Origin: Flavivirga rizhaonensis
GTDB taxonomy: Bacteria > Bacteroidota > Bacteroidia > Flavobacteriales > Flavobacteriaceae
Assembly: GCF_004791695.1 (NCBI RefSeq)
Contig: NZ_SRSO01000034.1
Location: 1 to 46,548, forward strand
Length of the DNA: 46,548 nucleotides
Direction: 5' to 3'
How positions within the stretch are numbered: the first letter of the stretch is position 1; every line of letters begins with the position of its first letter. Shown here piece after piece: positions 26,474 through 34,174 of the stretch. Made by a program: the position numbers and the translations under genes. The notes under the pieces are model-generated. The model worked only from the letters and a program-made list of their open reading frames with translations. It was not told the DNA's origin and made no database searches.

Positions 26474-28447
26474 ATGAGTACTCATAATAAAGCGATAACA
26501 AATACCTCAGAGAGTCCTTATGTGAAATTGAAGAGCATCAATTTTGGTGACTGTAAATGGGATAAAGGCTTTTGGTCTGAAAAAGTAAAAGCAGCACAAG
26601 ACAAAATGCTTCCATACATGGGAGATGTGCTGTGTGGTGATATTGGTCACGGATTAAATAACTTTAAAATTGCTGCAGGAGAAAAAGAAGGAGAGCACAA
26701 AGGGTTTTATTGGCACGATGGTGATTTCTATAAGTTTATGGAAGCCAAAACCTATATTTATGGACTTACCAAAGACGCAGCTATTTTAAAAGAATTAGAT
26801 GAATACATCGAAATTATTGGAAGGGCTCAAGAAGAAGATGGATATATTCATACACATATACAAATCACCGATGGTGCCGATCGCTTTGAGAATAGAAAAT
26901 ACCATGAAATGTACAACTTTGGGCATCTGTTTATTGCAGGTTCTGTACATTATCGTTTAACAGGGCAACGTAACTTTTTAGACATAGCTATTAAGCAGGC
27001 AGATTTACTCTACACTTATTTTATGCCAGACACAAAGCACTACCAACGTTTCGGGTTCAACCAAACGCAAATTATGGGGCTGGTGGAGTTATATAGAACA
27101 GTAAAAGATAAAAAATATTTAAAGCTTGCCGAAAAGTTTATCAATAGAAGAGGTACTTTTGAAATAATACATGATTCCACAACAGCAGGTTACCCTATTG
27201 GAGATATGGTTCAGGAAAGAACACCTTTAAGAGAATCAGAAGAAGCAGTAGGTCACGCAGTATTAGCTTTATATTACTACGCAGGAGCCGCAGATGTGTA
27301 TGCAGAAACTGGAGAAAAAGCCCTTATTGATGCGCTAGATAAATTATGGGAAAACGTAACCGGAAAAAAAATGTATGTTACTGGAGCTGTAGGTCAAGCA
27401 CATTATGGTGCTTCCACAAATTTAGACATGATTGAAGAAGGTTTCATTGACGCATACATGATGCCAAACATGACAGCTTACAACGAAACCTGTGCAAACC
27501 TATGTAATGCTATGTTTAGTAGTAGAATGATGGGGATTAAGGAAGAATCTAGATATGCAGATATTATTGAATTAGTCTTGTATAATAGTGGTTTGTCTGG
27601 TATAGGTATAGAAGGAAAAGACTATTTCTATTCTAATCCATTAAGAATGGTAAATAATTCTAGAAATTATGATTCGCATGACGATGTAACAGAAAGTCCG
27701 GTAAGACAGCCATATTTAGAGTGCTTTTGTTGTCCACCAAACTTAGTACGAACCATATGTAAAAGTTCAGGATGGGCTTATAATTTATCTGAAAATGGTG
27801 TAGCAGTAGTATTATTTGGAGGAAATAACTTGGACACTACTATGTTAGATGGTTCTTCATTAAAGCTATCTCAAGATACAGAATACCCTTGGAAAGGTTT
27901 AGTAAAAATAACAATAGATGAATGCAAAAATTCTGCTTTTGAAATTAAAGTTAGAATCCCTAAATGGGCAGTTGGTAGTACATTAAAAGTAAATGGAGAA
28001 GATACTGGTGTTGCTACTATTCCTGGTACTTTTGCAAATATAGAGCGTGTATGGTTCGCAGGAGATACGATTACCTTAGATATGCCAATGGAAGTTACAC
28101 GTATAGAAGGGCACAACAGAATTGAAGAAGTAAGAAATCAAATAGCTATTAAAAGAGGACCTATAGTGTACTGTATTGAATCTCCGGATTTACCAAAAGA
28201 CACTTCAATATTAGGCGTATATATTAAAGGAGATGCTAACTTAGAAGCTGAACATAAAGAAGATTTCTTAGGCGGTGTAACTGTTGTAAATACTGAGTTG
28301 CTTTTAAGAGAAGATAAAAATGACGATATGTACCAAACAGTAACTAAACCAGTATTAAAATCATATAAAACACAATTAGTACCATATTTCGCATGGAGTA
28401 ACAGAGGTCAAGCAGAAATGACAGTCTTTATGCCTGTGATTTGGTAG
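26474..28447 (+). CDS. GH127 glycosidase without signal peptide
   Basis: This 657-residue GH127 (formerly DUF1680) enzyme has an (alpha/alpha)6 barrel. The zinc-thiolate site is clear: Glu338 and Cys340 in AYNETCANLCN and Cys419/Cys420 in ECFCCPPNLVRT, the first of the paired cysteines matching the HypBA1 nucleophile. Glu321 or Glu322 in MIEEGF matches its acid/base. Family members include beta-L-arabinofuranosidases. In carrageenan PULs of Zobellia, GH127 enzymes act as alpha-1,3-(3,6-anhydro)-D-galactosidases, the role suggested here. The start MSTHNKAITN shows no signal peptide, so it is probably cytosolic, in contrast to the lipoprotein paralog at 34175. A terminator follows the stop. Confidence 0.88.
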   Translation: MSTHNKAITNTSESPYVKLKSINFGDCKWDKGFWSEKVKAAQDKMLPYMGDVLCGDIGHGLNNFKIAAGEKEGEHKGFYWHDGDFYKFMEAKTYIYGLTKDAAILKELDEYIEIIGRAQEEDGYIHTHIQITDGADRFENRKYHEMYNFGHLFIAGSVHYRLTGQRNFLDIAIKQADLLYTYFMPDTKHYQRFGFNQTQIMGLVELYRTVKDKKYLKLAEKFINRRGTFEIIHDSTTAGYPIGDMVQERTPLRESEEAVGHAVLALYYYAGAADVYAETGEKALIDALDKLWENVTGKKMYVTGAVGQAHYGASTNLDMIEEGFIDAYMMPNMTAYNETCANLCNAMFSSRMMGIKEESRYADIIELVLYNSGLSGIGIEGKDYFYSNPLRMVNNSRNYDSHDDVTESPVRQPYLECFCCPPNLVRTICKSSGWAYNLSENGVAVVLFGGNNLDTTMLDGSSLKLSQDTEYPWKGLVKITIDECKNSAFEIKVRIPKWAVGSTLKVNGEDTGVATIPGTFANIERVWFAGDTITLDMPMEVTRIEGHNRIEEVRNQIAIKRGPIVYCIESPDLPKDTSILGVYIKGDANLEAEHKEDFLGGVTVVNTELLLREDKNDDMYQTVTKPVLKSYKTQLVPYFAWSNRGQAEMTVFMPVIW

Positions 28448-28457
28448 ATGAATTTAG

Positions 28458-28499
28458 AATTACGCGTAAAAAAAGAAATGTTTTTGGCGTAATTTTTTA
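28458..28499 (+). terminator. Intrinsic terminator after GH127 (first copy)
   Basis: AATTACGC (28458-28465) pairs with GCGTAATT (28487-28494). The A-rich and T-rich inner arms can extend the stem, and a T run follows. Confidence 0.8.
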
Positions 28500-28535
28500 G
28501 TATCTAAATAACTAATCTAGATTAAAATAATTATT

Positions 28536-30398
28536 TTGAAAAAAACACTCACTTTTTGTTTTTTATTGTGCATTTTGTTAGGCAATCATAGTATTGCTCA
28601 AAATACAACAACAACTTTTAAAGAAGTTTTTAAAGAATTTCCAAGGCAGGAAAAAAACCTAAGAAAATGGGATGCTCCCGTAGTTGCTGATTTAGACCAA
28701 GATGGTTATTTAGATTTATTAATTAACGATCACGGATTTGGTATTCAAGTATGCTGGAACAACAAAGGCAAATTTGCTAAACCTTACGATGTAATTATGG
28801 GAGATTTACACGGAGTTTCTGCTGGAGATATTGATTTTGATGGTAATATTGAAATTGTAATGTCCAGAGGAGGAGGCTCAGGTAGTAATGCTCGAAATTC
28901 AAAAATGTATCGCGTTGTTGGTAGGGAATTTATACCAATGGAGGACTTTAAAGAACCATTAGCCTTAATGCGTGGTAGAACAGTTGGTTTTGTTGATATA
29001 GATAATGATGGTGATTTAGATTTGTTAAATTTTGCATTTCCTGATGGGGCAAAAAAAGGACTAACCGAAAACTATCTTTATGAAAATAATGGAGGTGAGT
29101 TGGTTTTAAATTCTACCCTTCCTGCCAGTAAAATAGATGGACAAAAAGTCTTGCTTACCGATTTTAATGGAGATAACGTCATGGATATCGTTATGTATGG
29201 TCATGGCAATGTGAAAATATATCAAGGGGGTGAAGGCTTTACTTTTGATGATGTTAGTAAAAAAGTACTTCCTAGAAGTATTGATGAAGTTACAGGAGTT
29301 GTAGAAATTGATTATGATAATGATGGGGATTTTGATTTGTATTTTACAAGAGGATTAGGTTTTGAAATAGGTGAGACATTTTTTGATAAAGCATCTAAAA
29401 CATTAGGCTTTTATACAAAAAGGGGCGAGTTTAATTTTGATAATATCGAAACTGGCGATGTACTTCAAATGGAAAATTTTCAGTCACAATGGCCCAATAA
29501 CGATACTTTTTATATTGGAGAAGCATCTTATGATTATGAGTTTGAAGGAGAAACCCATTCCGGAAAAAATATAAGATTAGTAAATAGTGATGCTCTAGGA
29601 TTTCCAGATAATGCAAATTATAAAGAAAAGAAAGGTTGGTATATTGGTTATGTAGGGAATAAAAAATGGAAAATAGCAGGGTTTCTTTGGGCGCCTGCAA
29701 CAGGTACTGTAAGAGGTGTAAAGGATTATCCCAAATATGACAATCCCGAAGGACTTTCAGATATTTTATTAGAAAATAAAGGGAAGAAGTTTCAGGATGC
29801 TACTAAAAAAATGAACCTTCTATTTAAAGCTCATTCCAGTGCTGCAACAGTAGCGGACTTTGATAATAATGGCTTTCAAGATATTTTAGTTGTACCAAGA
29901 GGAAACCTTGTAAACGAAAACGAAGCAATCGTTTTTATGAATAAAGGGGAATCTGGTTTTGAAAAATTGCAAGGACATAATATCATTTCAACAGAATTGG
30001 GAGCAATCGGTATGGCTGTTGAGAATTTAGATTTCAATAATGATGGTAAAGTGGATGTTGTGATAGGAAACGAACGTGGTAAATGGCACCTTTTCAAAAA
30101 TAACGTTACTAAAACGAATAATTATCTCGTAGTGCAAGTAGGAGATGCACCGTCAAAAAAAGCAACAGCTTTAGGCGCATTAGTAACAATCAAGTCCGGT
30201 AAAAATATTCAACAAAGACGTATAGGTTCAACAGGTGCACAATATTCTCTCAGTTTTAACAATATGGTTCATTTTGGCTTAGGCTCAAGTAATCAGCCGG
30301 TAGAAGTTAAAATAACTTGGACCAATGGAGAGACAGCTGAACATAAAATTAGTAAATTGAACACCACAACTTTCATAGGAAAAAAACTAACTAACTAA
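28536..30398 (+). CDS. Secreted FG-GAP/VCBS propeller protein with ASPIC/UnbV C-terminus
   Basis: The start codon is TTG at 28536. It gives MKKTLTFCFLLCILLGNHSIAQ, a clear signal peptide, and no better ATG is upstream. The 620-residue protein has seven DxDxDG-type calcium-loop motifs, at about 52, 98, 154, 209, 259, 441 and 499, as expected for a seven-bladed integrin-like propeller. A ~170-residue insert between motifs 5 and 6 contains a YIGYVGNKKWKIAGF segment. The C-terminus (about 530-610, with SLSFNNMVHFGLG and VKITWTNGE) is ASPIC/UnbV-like. No glycosidase motif is visible. A close paralog lies at 38128. The function is unknown; a secreted glycan-binding or accessory role is inferred only from its PUL location. 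Confidence 0.85.
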   Translation: MKKTLTFCFLLCILLGNHSIAQNTTTTFKEVFKEFPRQEKNLRKWDAPVVADLDQDGYLDLLINDHGFGIQVCWNNKGKFAKPYDVIMGDLHGVSAGDIDFDGNIEIVMSRGGGSGSNARNSKMYRVVGREFIPMEDFKEPLALMRGRTVGFVDIDNDGDLDLLNFAFPDGAKKGLTENYLYENNGGELVLNSTLPASKIDGQKVLLTDFNGDNVMDIVMYGHGNVKIYQGGEGFTFDDVSKKVLPRSIDEVTGVVEIDYDNDGDFDLYFTRGLGFEIGETFFDKASKTLGFYTKRGEFNFDNIETGDVLQMENFQSQWPNNDTFYIGEASYDYEFEGETHSGKNIRLVNSDALGFPDNANYKEKKGWYIGYVGNKKWKIAGFLWAPATGTVRGVKDYPKYDNPEGLSDILLENKGKKFQDATKKMNLLFKAHSSAATVADFDNNGFQDILVVPRGNLVNENEAIVFMNKGESGFEKLQGHNIISTELGAIGMAVENLDFNNDGKVDVVIGNERGKWHLFKNNVTKTNNYLVVQVGDAPSKKATALGALVTIKSGKNIQQRRIGSTGAQYSLSFNNMVHFGLGSSNQPVEVKITWTNGETAEHKISKLNTTTFIGKKLTN

Positions 30399-30408
30399 AA
30401 TAAGATAT

Positions 30409-31974
30409 ATGGGTTCTTACAAAAAAAATGCATTTACATATGCCACAATTGTGGCCATGGGAGGATTTCTGTTTGGATTAGACGCTGCTTTAATTTCAGG
30501 AACAACCAAATTTATTTCAAAAGAATTTGCACTATCTTCTTTAGAGTTAGGTACAGTTGTAAGTGCTCCTGCTTGGGGTGTTTTACTAGCGTTACTCTTC
30601 GCCGGTTGGGTTAGTAATAGGTTTGGACGTAAAAGAGCCATTCAAATTATTGCCATTTTATACATCGTATCGGCGGTATCTTCGGCATTCGCACCGAGTT
30701 ATATTATGCTCGTTATTGCGCGTTTCTTGGGTGGTTTGGCCTTTACTTCTATTTCTTTAGCATCCATGTATATTGGGGAGATTGCACCACAAAAGTATCG
30801 TGGGAAGCTAGTTTCCATGATACAAATAAATATTGTAATTGGCCTCTCGGCAGCATATTTCATTAACTATTTAATTGTCGATTTAGTAGCTTCTGGTGCA
30901 GACTGGGTATCAGAGTGGGGACTCGATACAAATACATGGCGCTGGATGCTTGGAACAGAAATATTGCCAGCTGTTATATGGTTAGGACTATTATTCTTGG
31001 TACCTAGAAGCCCGTCATGGTTGGTGTTTCAAAATAGAATAGATGAGGCAAAAACAACGTTGCGAAAGTTAATTCCTGAAAATGAAGTTGAGCATCATAT
31101 TACAGATATGCAAGAAAGTTTAAATAAAAGCTCAGACGATCGTTCGTTAAGAGCACAGTTCAAGGAAATTATGGGTAAACCTATGCGGGTTACACTAATC
31201 ATTGCACTTACTATTGCTATTGCACAACAAGCGACTGGAATTAATGCGATTTTGTTTTATGCACAAACCGTAATTGAACAATTAGGAATTGGTAGTGATG
31301 CTTCGTTTTTACAAGCCATTTGGATTGGATTGACTAGTGTAATATTTACTGTTTTGGGATTATTACTTGTAGATAAATTAGGAAGAAGACCATTAATTAT
31401 TTGGGGAATGGTTTGGATTGTGGCTAGTTTGGGCTTATGTTCTTATGGTTTCAGCCAAGCGCGTTATACTGTAAGTCAAGAAGCAGTAGTAGAAATGACT
31501 GAAATACCAAATTCTCAAAGACTCAATGCGATAGTTGGAGTAGAATATAAAAGTGATGCTGAATTTAAAAGTGCTCTTAAGGACACTTTGGGAGAAGACG
31601 ATGCAAGAGATTTTTCTGGGCTATTGATTCAGAAGTCTGCTTCTTTAAATGCCATGCTTATTTTCTTTGCAATATTAAGTTTTATTGCGGCTTTCCATTT
31701 TTCCGTTGGTCCGGTAATGTGGGTCCTCTTTTCAGAAATATTTCCAATTTCTATCAGAGGAATTGCAATTCCTGCAATTACCCTTATTACCAGTATTGTA
31801 AGTATGCTAGTACAGCAGTTTTTTCCATGGCAACTCGATAAGTTTGGTATCAGTACAACCTTGTTAGTCTACGCTATAATTGTTGGTATTGGTTTAATTA
31901 TTCTATTTAAATATCTAGTTGAGACCAAAGGTTTAACCATTGAAGAAATCCAAGAAAAATTTCAAAAGAAATAA
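30409..31974 (+). CDS. MFS sugar porter (XylE/GalP-like proton symporter)
   Basis: This 521-residue inner-membrane transporter of the sugar porter family has the family's repeated motifs. These are GGFLFGLDAALISG in TM1, NRFGRKRAI after TM2, PRSPSWL at the end of the first half, QATGINAILFYAQ in TM7, DKLGRRPLI after TM8, and ETKGLTIEEIQEKF at the C-terminus in place of the PETKG motif. A soluble-looking insert of about 55 residues before TM10 (roughly 365-415) is longer than in XylE. It probably imports a monosaccharide released by the PUL, such as galactose or anhydrogalactose. It starts 10 bases after the propeller gene, so the two are probably cotranscribed. Confidence 0.88.
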   Translation: MGSYKKNAFTYATIVAMGGFLFGLDAALISGTTKFISKEFALSSLELGTVVSAPAWGVLLALLFAGWVSNRFGRKRAIQIIAILYIVSAVSSAFAPSYIMLVIARFLGGLAFTSISLASMYIGEIAPQKYRGKLVSMIQINIVIGLSAAYFINYLIVDLVASGADWVSEWGLDTNTWRWMLGTEILPAVIWLGLLFLVPRSPSWLVFQNRIDEAKTTLRKLIPENEVEHHITDMQESLNKSSDDRSLRAQFKEIMGKPMRVTLIIALTIAIAQQATGINAILFYAQTVIEQLGIGSDASFLQAIWIGLTSVIFTVLGLLLVDKLGRRPLIIWGMVWIVASLGLCSYGFSQARYTVSQEAVVEMTEIPNSQRLNAIVGVEYKSDAEFKSALKDTLGEDDARDFSGLLIQKSASLNAMLIFFAILSFIAAFHFSVGPVMWVLFSEIFPISIRGIAIPAITLITSIVSMLVQQFFPWQLDKFGISTTLLVYAIIVGIGLIILFKYLVETKGLTIEEIQEKFQKK

Positions 31975-31981
31975 AAAAGAA

Positions 31982-31998
31982 CTTGCTAGCTTAGCAAG
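31982..31998. promoter_or_regulatory. Short perfect palindrome between transporter and aldolase genes
   Basis: CTTGCTA and TAGCAAG pair perfectly around a 3-base GCT centre, 20 bases before the aldolase ATG. No T run follows, so it is not a normal terminator. It could be an operator, an mRNA processing hairpin or a translation-control element. Confidence 0.35.
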
Positions 31999-32018
31999 CA
32001 TAAAATAAAAGAACTAAT

Positions 32019-32765
32019 ATGAGTTTATTTGATAATAAAGAATTTGTAGTAGGCCCATTTATGAAAGTAAGTGATCCTGCTTTAGTTGAAGTTGCTGCAT
32101 TTGCTGGTTTCGATTTTGTGATTATAGATTTGGAACATGGTCCAAATACTATTCAAACAGTTCAAAATCATGTGAGAGCGGCACAAGCAAAAGGTATTGT
32201 TCCAGTAATACGAGTTCCAGAAATCAATGAGAATATGATTTCTAAGGCACTTGATATTGGCGCAGAATATGTGCAAGTGCCGCAAATTGAAACTGCTGAT
32301 GATGCAAGACGTGTGGTAAAAGCAGCAAAATTCTTTCCAGAAGGAGCAAGAGGTGTTTGCAGATATGTAAGAGCAGCAGACTATGCTTCTATGCCAAAAG
32401 AAAATTACTTTGGTAATGCTAATAAAACAACGGGAACTATTATTCACATTGAAGGGAATATTGCTTTCAATAATATTGATGAAATACTCCGAGTAGATGG
32501 CATTGACGTCATTTTTATTGGACCTTATGATATGTCCCAATCTTGTGGTGTTCCAGGACAAGTAAACCATCCAAAAGTAATTTCTCAAATGAAGGAAATT
32601 GTTGAAAAAGCGGCCCCTCTAGGAAAAGTGGTTGGTACATTTGTGGAGAGTCCAGAATCTGCAAAACAATGGATAGATTTAGGCGTAAAATATATTTCTT
32701 ATGCTGTGGATGTTGGAATTTATTTTGATGCTTGCAAAAATATTGTAGATAAGGTAAGAGAATAA
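32019..32765 (+). CDS. HpcH/HpaI-family class II aldolase (2-keto-3-deoxy sugar acid type)
   Basis: This 248-residue cytosolic metal-dependent aldolase has the family motifs IDLEHGP (Glu39, His40 base), VIRVP (Arg65 for the keto acid), a QVPQIETADDA loop, IIHIEG with Glu145 and IFIGPYDMS with Asp171 as metal ligands. Known relatives cleave 2-keto-3-deoxy-L-rhamnonate or 5-keto-4-deoxy-glucarate to pyruvate plus an aldehyde, without prior phosphorylation. Next to a dehydratase/cycloisomerase at 6971 it could split 2-keto-3-deoxy-galactonate directly. That would differ from the kinase plus KDPGal-aldolase route described for other carrageenan degraders. It is followed 10 bases later by the GntP-type permease. 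Confidence 0.87.
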   Translation: MSLFDNKEFVVGPFMKVSDPALVEVAAFAGFDFVIIDLEHGPNTIQTVQNHVRAAQAKGIVPVIRVPEINENMISKALDIGAEYVQVPQIETADDARRVVKAAKFFPEGARGVCRYVRAADYASMPKENYFGNANKTTGTIIHIEGNIAFNNIDEILRVDGIDVIFIGPYDMSQSCGVPGQVNHPKVISQMKEIVEKAAPLGKVVGTFVESPESAKQWIDLGVKYISYAVDVGIYFDACKNIVDKVRE

Positions 32766-32775
32766 ACACTAGCTT

Positions 32776-34113
32776 ATGGTGTTAAGCCTTTCCATACTGT
32801 TATTCTTTCTTTTAATATTGATATTTTCCATTTCAAAATGGAAAGTACATCCCTTTATAGCCCTGATTCTTACAGCCCTGGTACTGGCTTTAGCGTTGGG
32901 AATGGGTGGAGAGAAAAGTGTGCAGGTATTATTAGAAGGTTTTAGTGGTACATTACGTGGTATTGCCATCATCATTATTCTTGGGGCTTTTATAGGAGAA
33001 GTACTTCAAGAAACAGGGGGTGCGTTTCGAATAGCAAACCGCATCATAAAATGGCTGGGTGAAAAAAAGTTGCCTTGGGCCATGGGGTTTACGGGGTATG
33101 TGGTTTCCATTCCAGTATTTGTTGATGTTGCATACATTTTGCTACAACCCGTTGTAGAATCGCTTTCCGTAAAAAGTAAACGTCCTGTTTTATTTATTGG
33201 TTTATCATTAACCGCTGGATTAACGGTCGCTCATACATTAATACCTCCAACACCAGGTCCATTGGCTGTTGCTGAATCACTTGGTTTAGATATCGGAAGA
33301 ATGCTTACCGTCAATCTTATAGTGGCAATTTTTGCAATGACAGGTGGTATATTTTGGGTATTGTTTTTTGTTAAAAAAACTTGGCTTAAATATGATGAAA
33401 AACTTAAGAAAACAACAATAGGTTCAGAAAATAGGTATGATAACAAGACAAATTTTCAAAAAGGAAATTTATTTTATGATATTTTACCAATACTTGCTCC
33501 CATTATTTTAATTGGATTGGGATCTTTTCTGTCTTTTGAAACAGAAAACGTCCTAACCCAAATTTTCAACTTTTGTACAATTCCCTTAGTAGCGGTTTTA
33601 ATAGGAGCTGTTATTGCCGTTTTTCAAATTAAATCAAAAGATAAAAGAGGCACTACGAATAGATTGGTAGAACAAGCGATAGTAAAATCGGCATTAGTTA
33701 TCATGATAACGGGTGCTGGAGGTTCATTGGGTTATGTTATTCGCGAAACTGGAATACAAGATCAAATAGTTACAGTATTTTCTCAATTTCCATTCTTAGG
33801 TATTTTATTACCCTTTATTGTTGCGGCAATTTTAACAACATCCACAGGTTCAATAACTGTGTCGTTAGTAGGAAGCGCATCAATGCTGGGACCAATGGTA
33901 GATAGTTTACCTATATCACCTGAAATGGTAGCAGCCCTAATTGGTTGTGGTTCGTTTTGTGTATTCCATGCCAATTCTAGTTTTTTCTGGCTGCTTAATC
34001 GGCTGCATGAAGTGCCTCCCAAAGTATTGTATCGCACATTTACTGTGCAATCTTTGGTGATGGGGCTATCGGGTTTAGTAGGAGTTTTTATTTTGTTATT
34101 ATTTGGTCTGTAA
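32776..34113 (+). CDS. GntP-family sugar-acid:proton symporter
   Basis: This 445-residue inner-membrane protein has about 12-14 hydrophobic segments. GntP-family features include ALALGMGGEKSVQVLLEGFSGTL near the N-terminus, the GAFIGEVLQETGGAFRIA stretch, a VFVDVAYILLQPV segment, HTLIPPTPGPLAVAE, and TTSTGSITVSLVGSASMLGP near the C-terminus. Family members move gluconate and related aldonic acids. Its tight linkage to the HpcH/HpaI aldolase suggests import of a sugar acid that the aldolase pathway consumes. With the ACS carrier at 5570 and the sugar porter at 30409, the PUL has three different inner-membrane carriers. Confidence 0.88.
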   Translation: MVLSLSILLFFLLILIFSISKWKVHPFIALILTALVLALALGMGGEKSVQVLLEGFSGTLRGIAIIIILGAFIGEVLQETGGAFRIANRIIKWLGEKKLPWAMGFTGYVVSIPVFVDVAYILLQPVVESLSVKSKRPVLFIGLSLTAGLTVAHTLIPPTPGPLAVAESLGLDIGRMLTVNLIVAIFAMTGGIFWVLFFVKKTWLKYDEKLKKTTIGSENRYDNKTNFQKGNLFYDILPILAPIILIGLGSFLSFETENVLTQIFNFCTIPLVAVLIGAVIAVFQIKSKDKRGTTNRLVEQAIVKSALVIMITGAGGSLGYVIRETGIQDQIVTVFSQFPFLGILLPFIVAAILTTSTGSITVSLVGSASMLGPMVDSLPISPEMVAALIGCGSFCVFHANSSFFWLLNRLHEVPPKVLYRTFTVQSLVMGLSGLVGVFILLLFGL

Positions 34114-34174
34114 ATGATTATTTTTCATTAATTTAATCTATTCGGATTTCACTAAAACTAAAAATTTTTTAATT

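Noticed and set aside
32082..32588. 168-codon minus-strand frame inside the aldolase gene
   Set aside because: The aldolase motifs on the + strand are decisive. The antisense frame has an unlikely Cys/Ile/Asn-rich composition.
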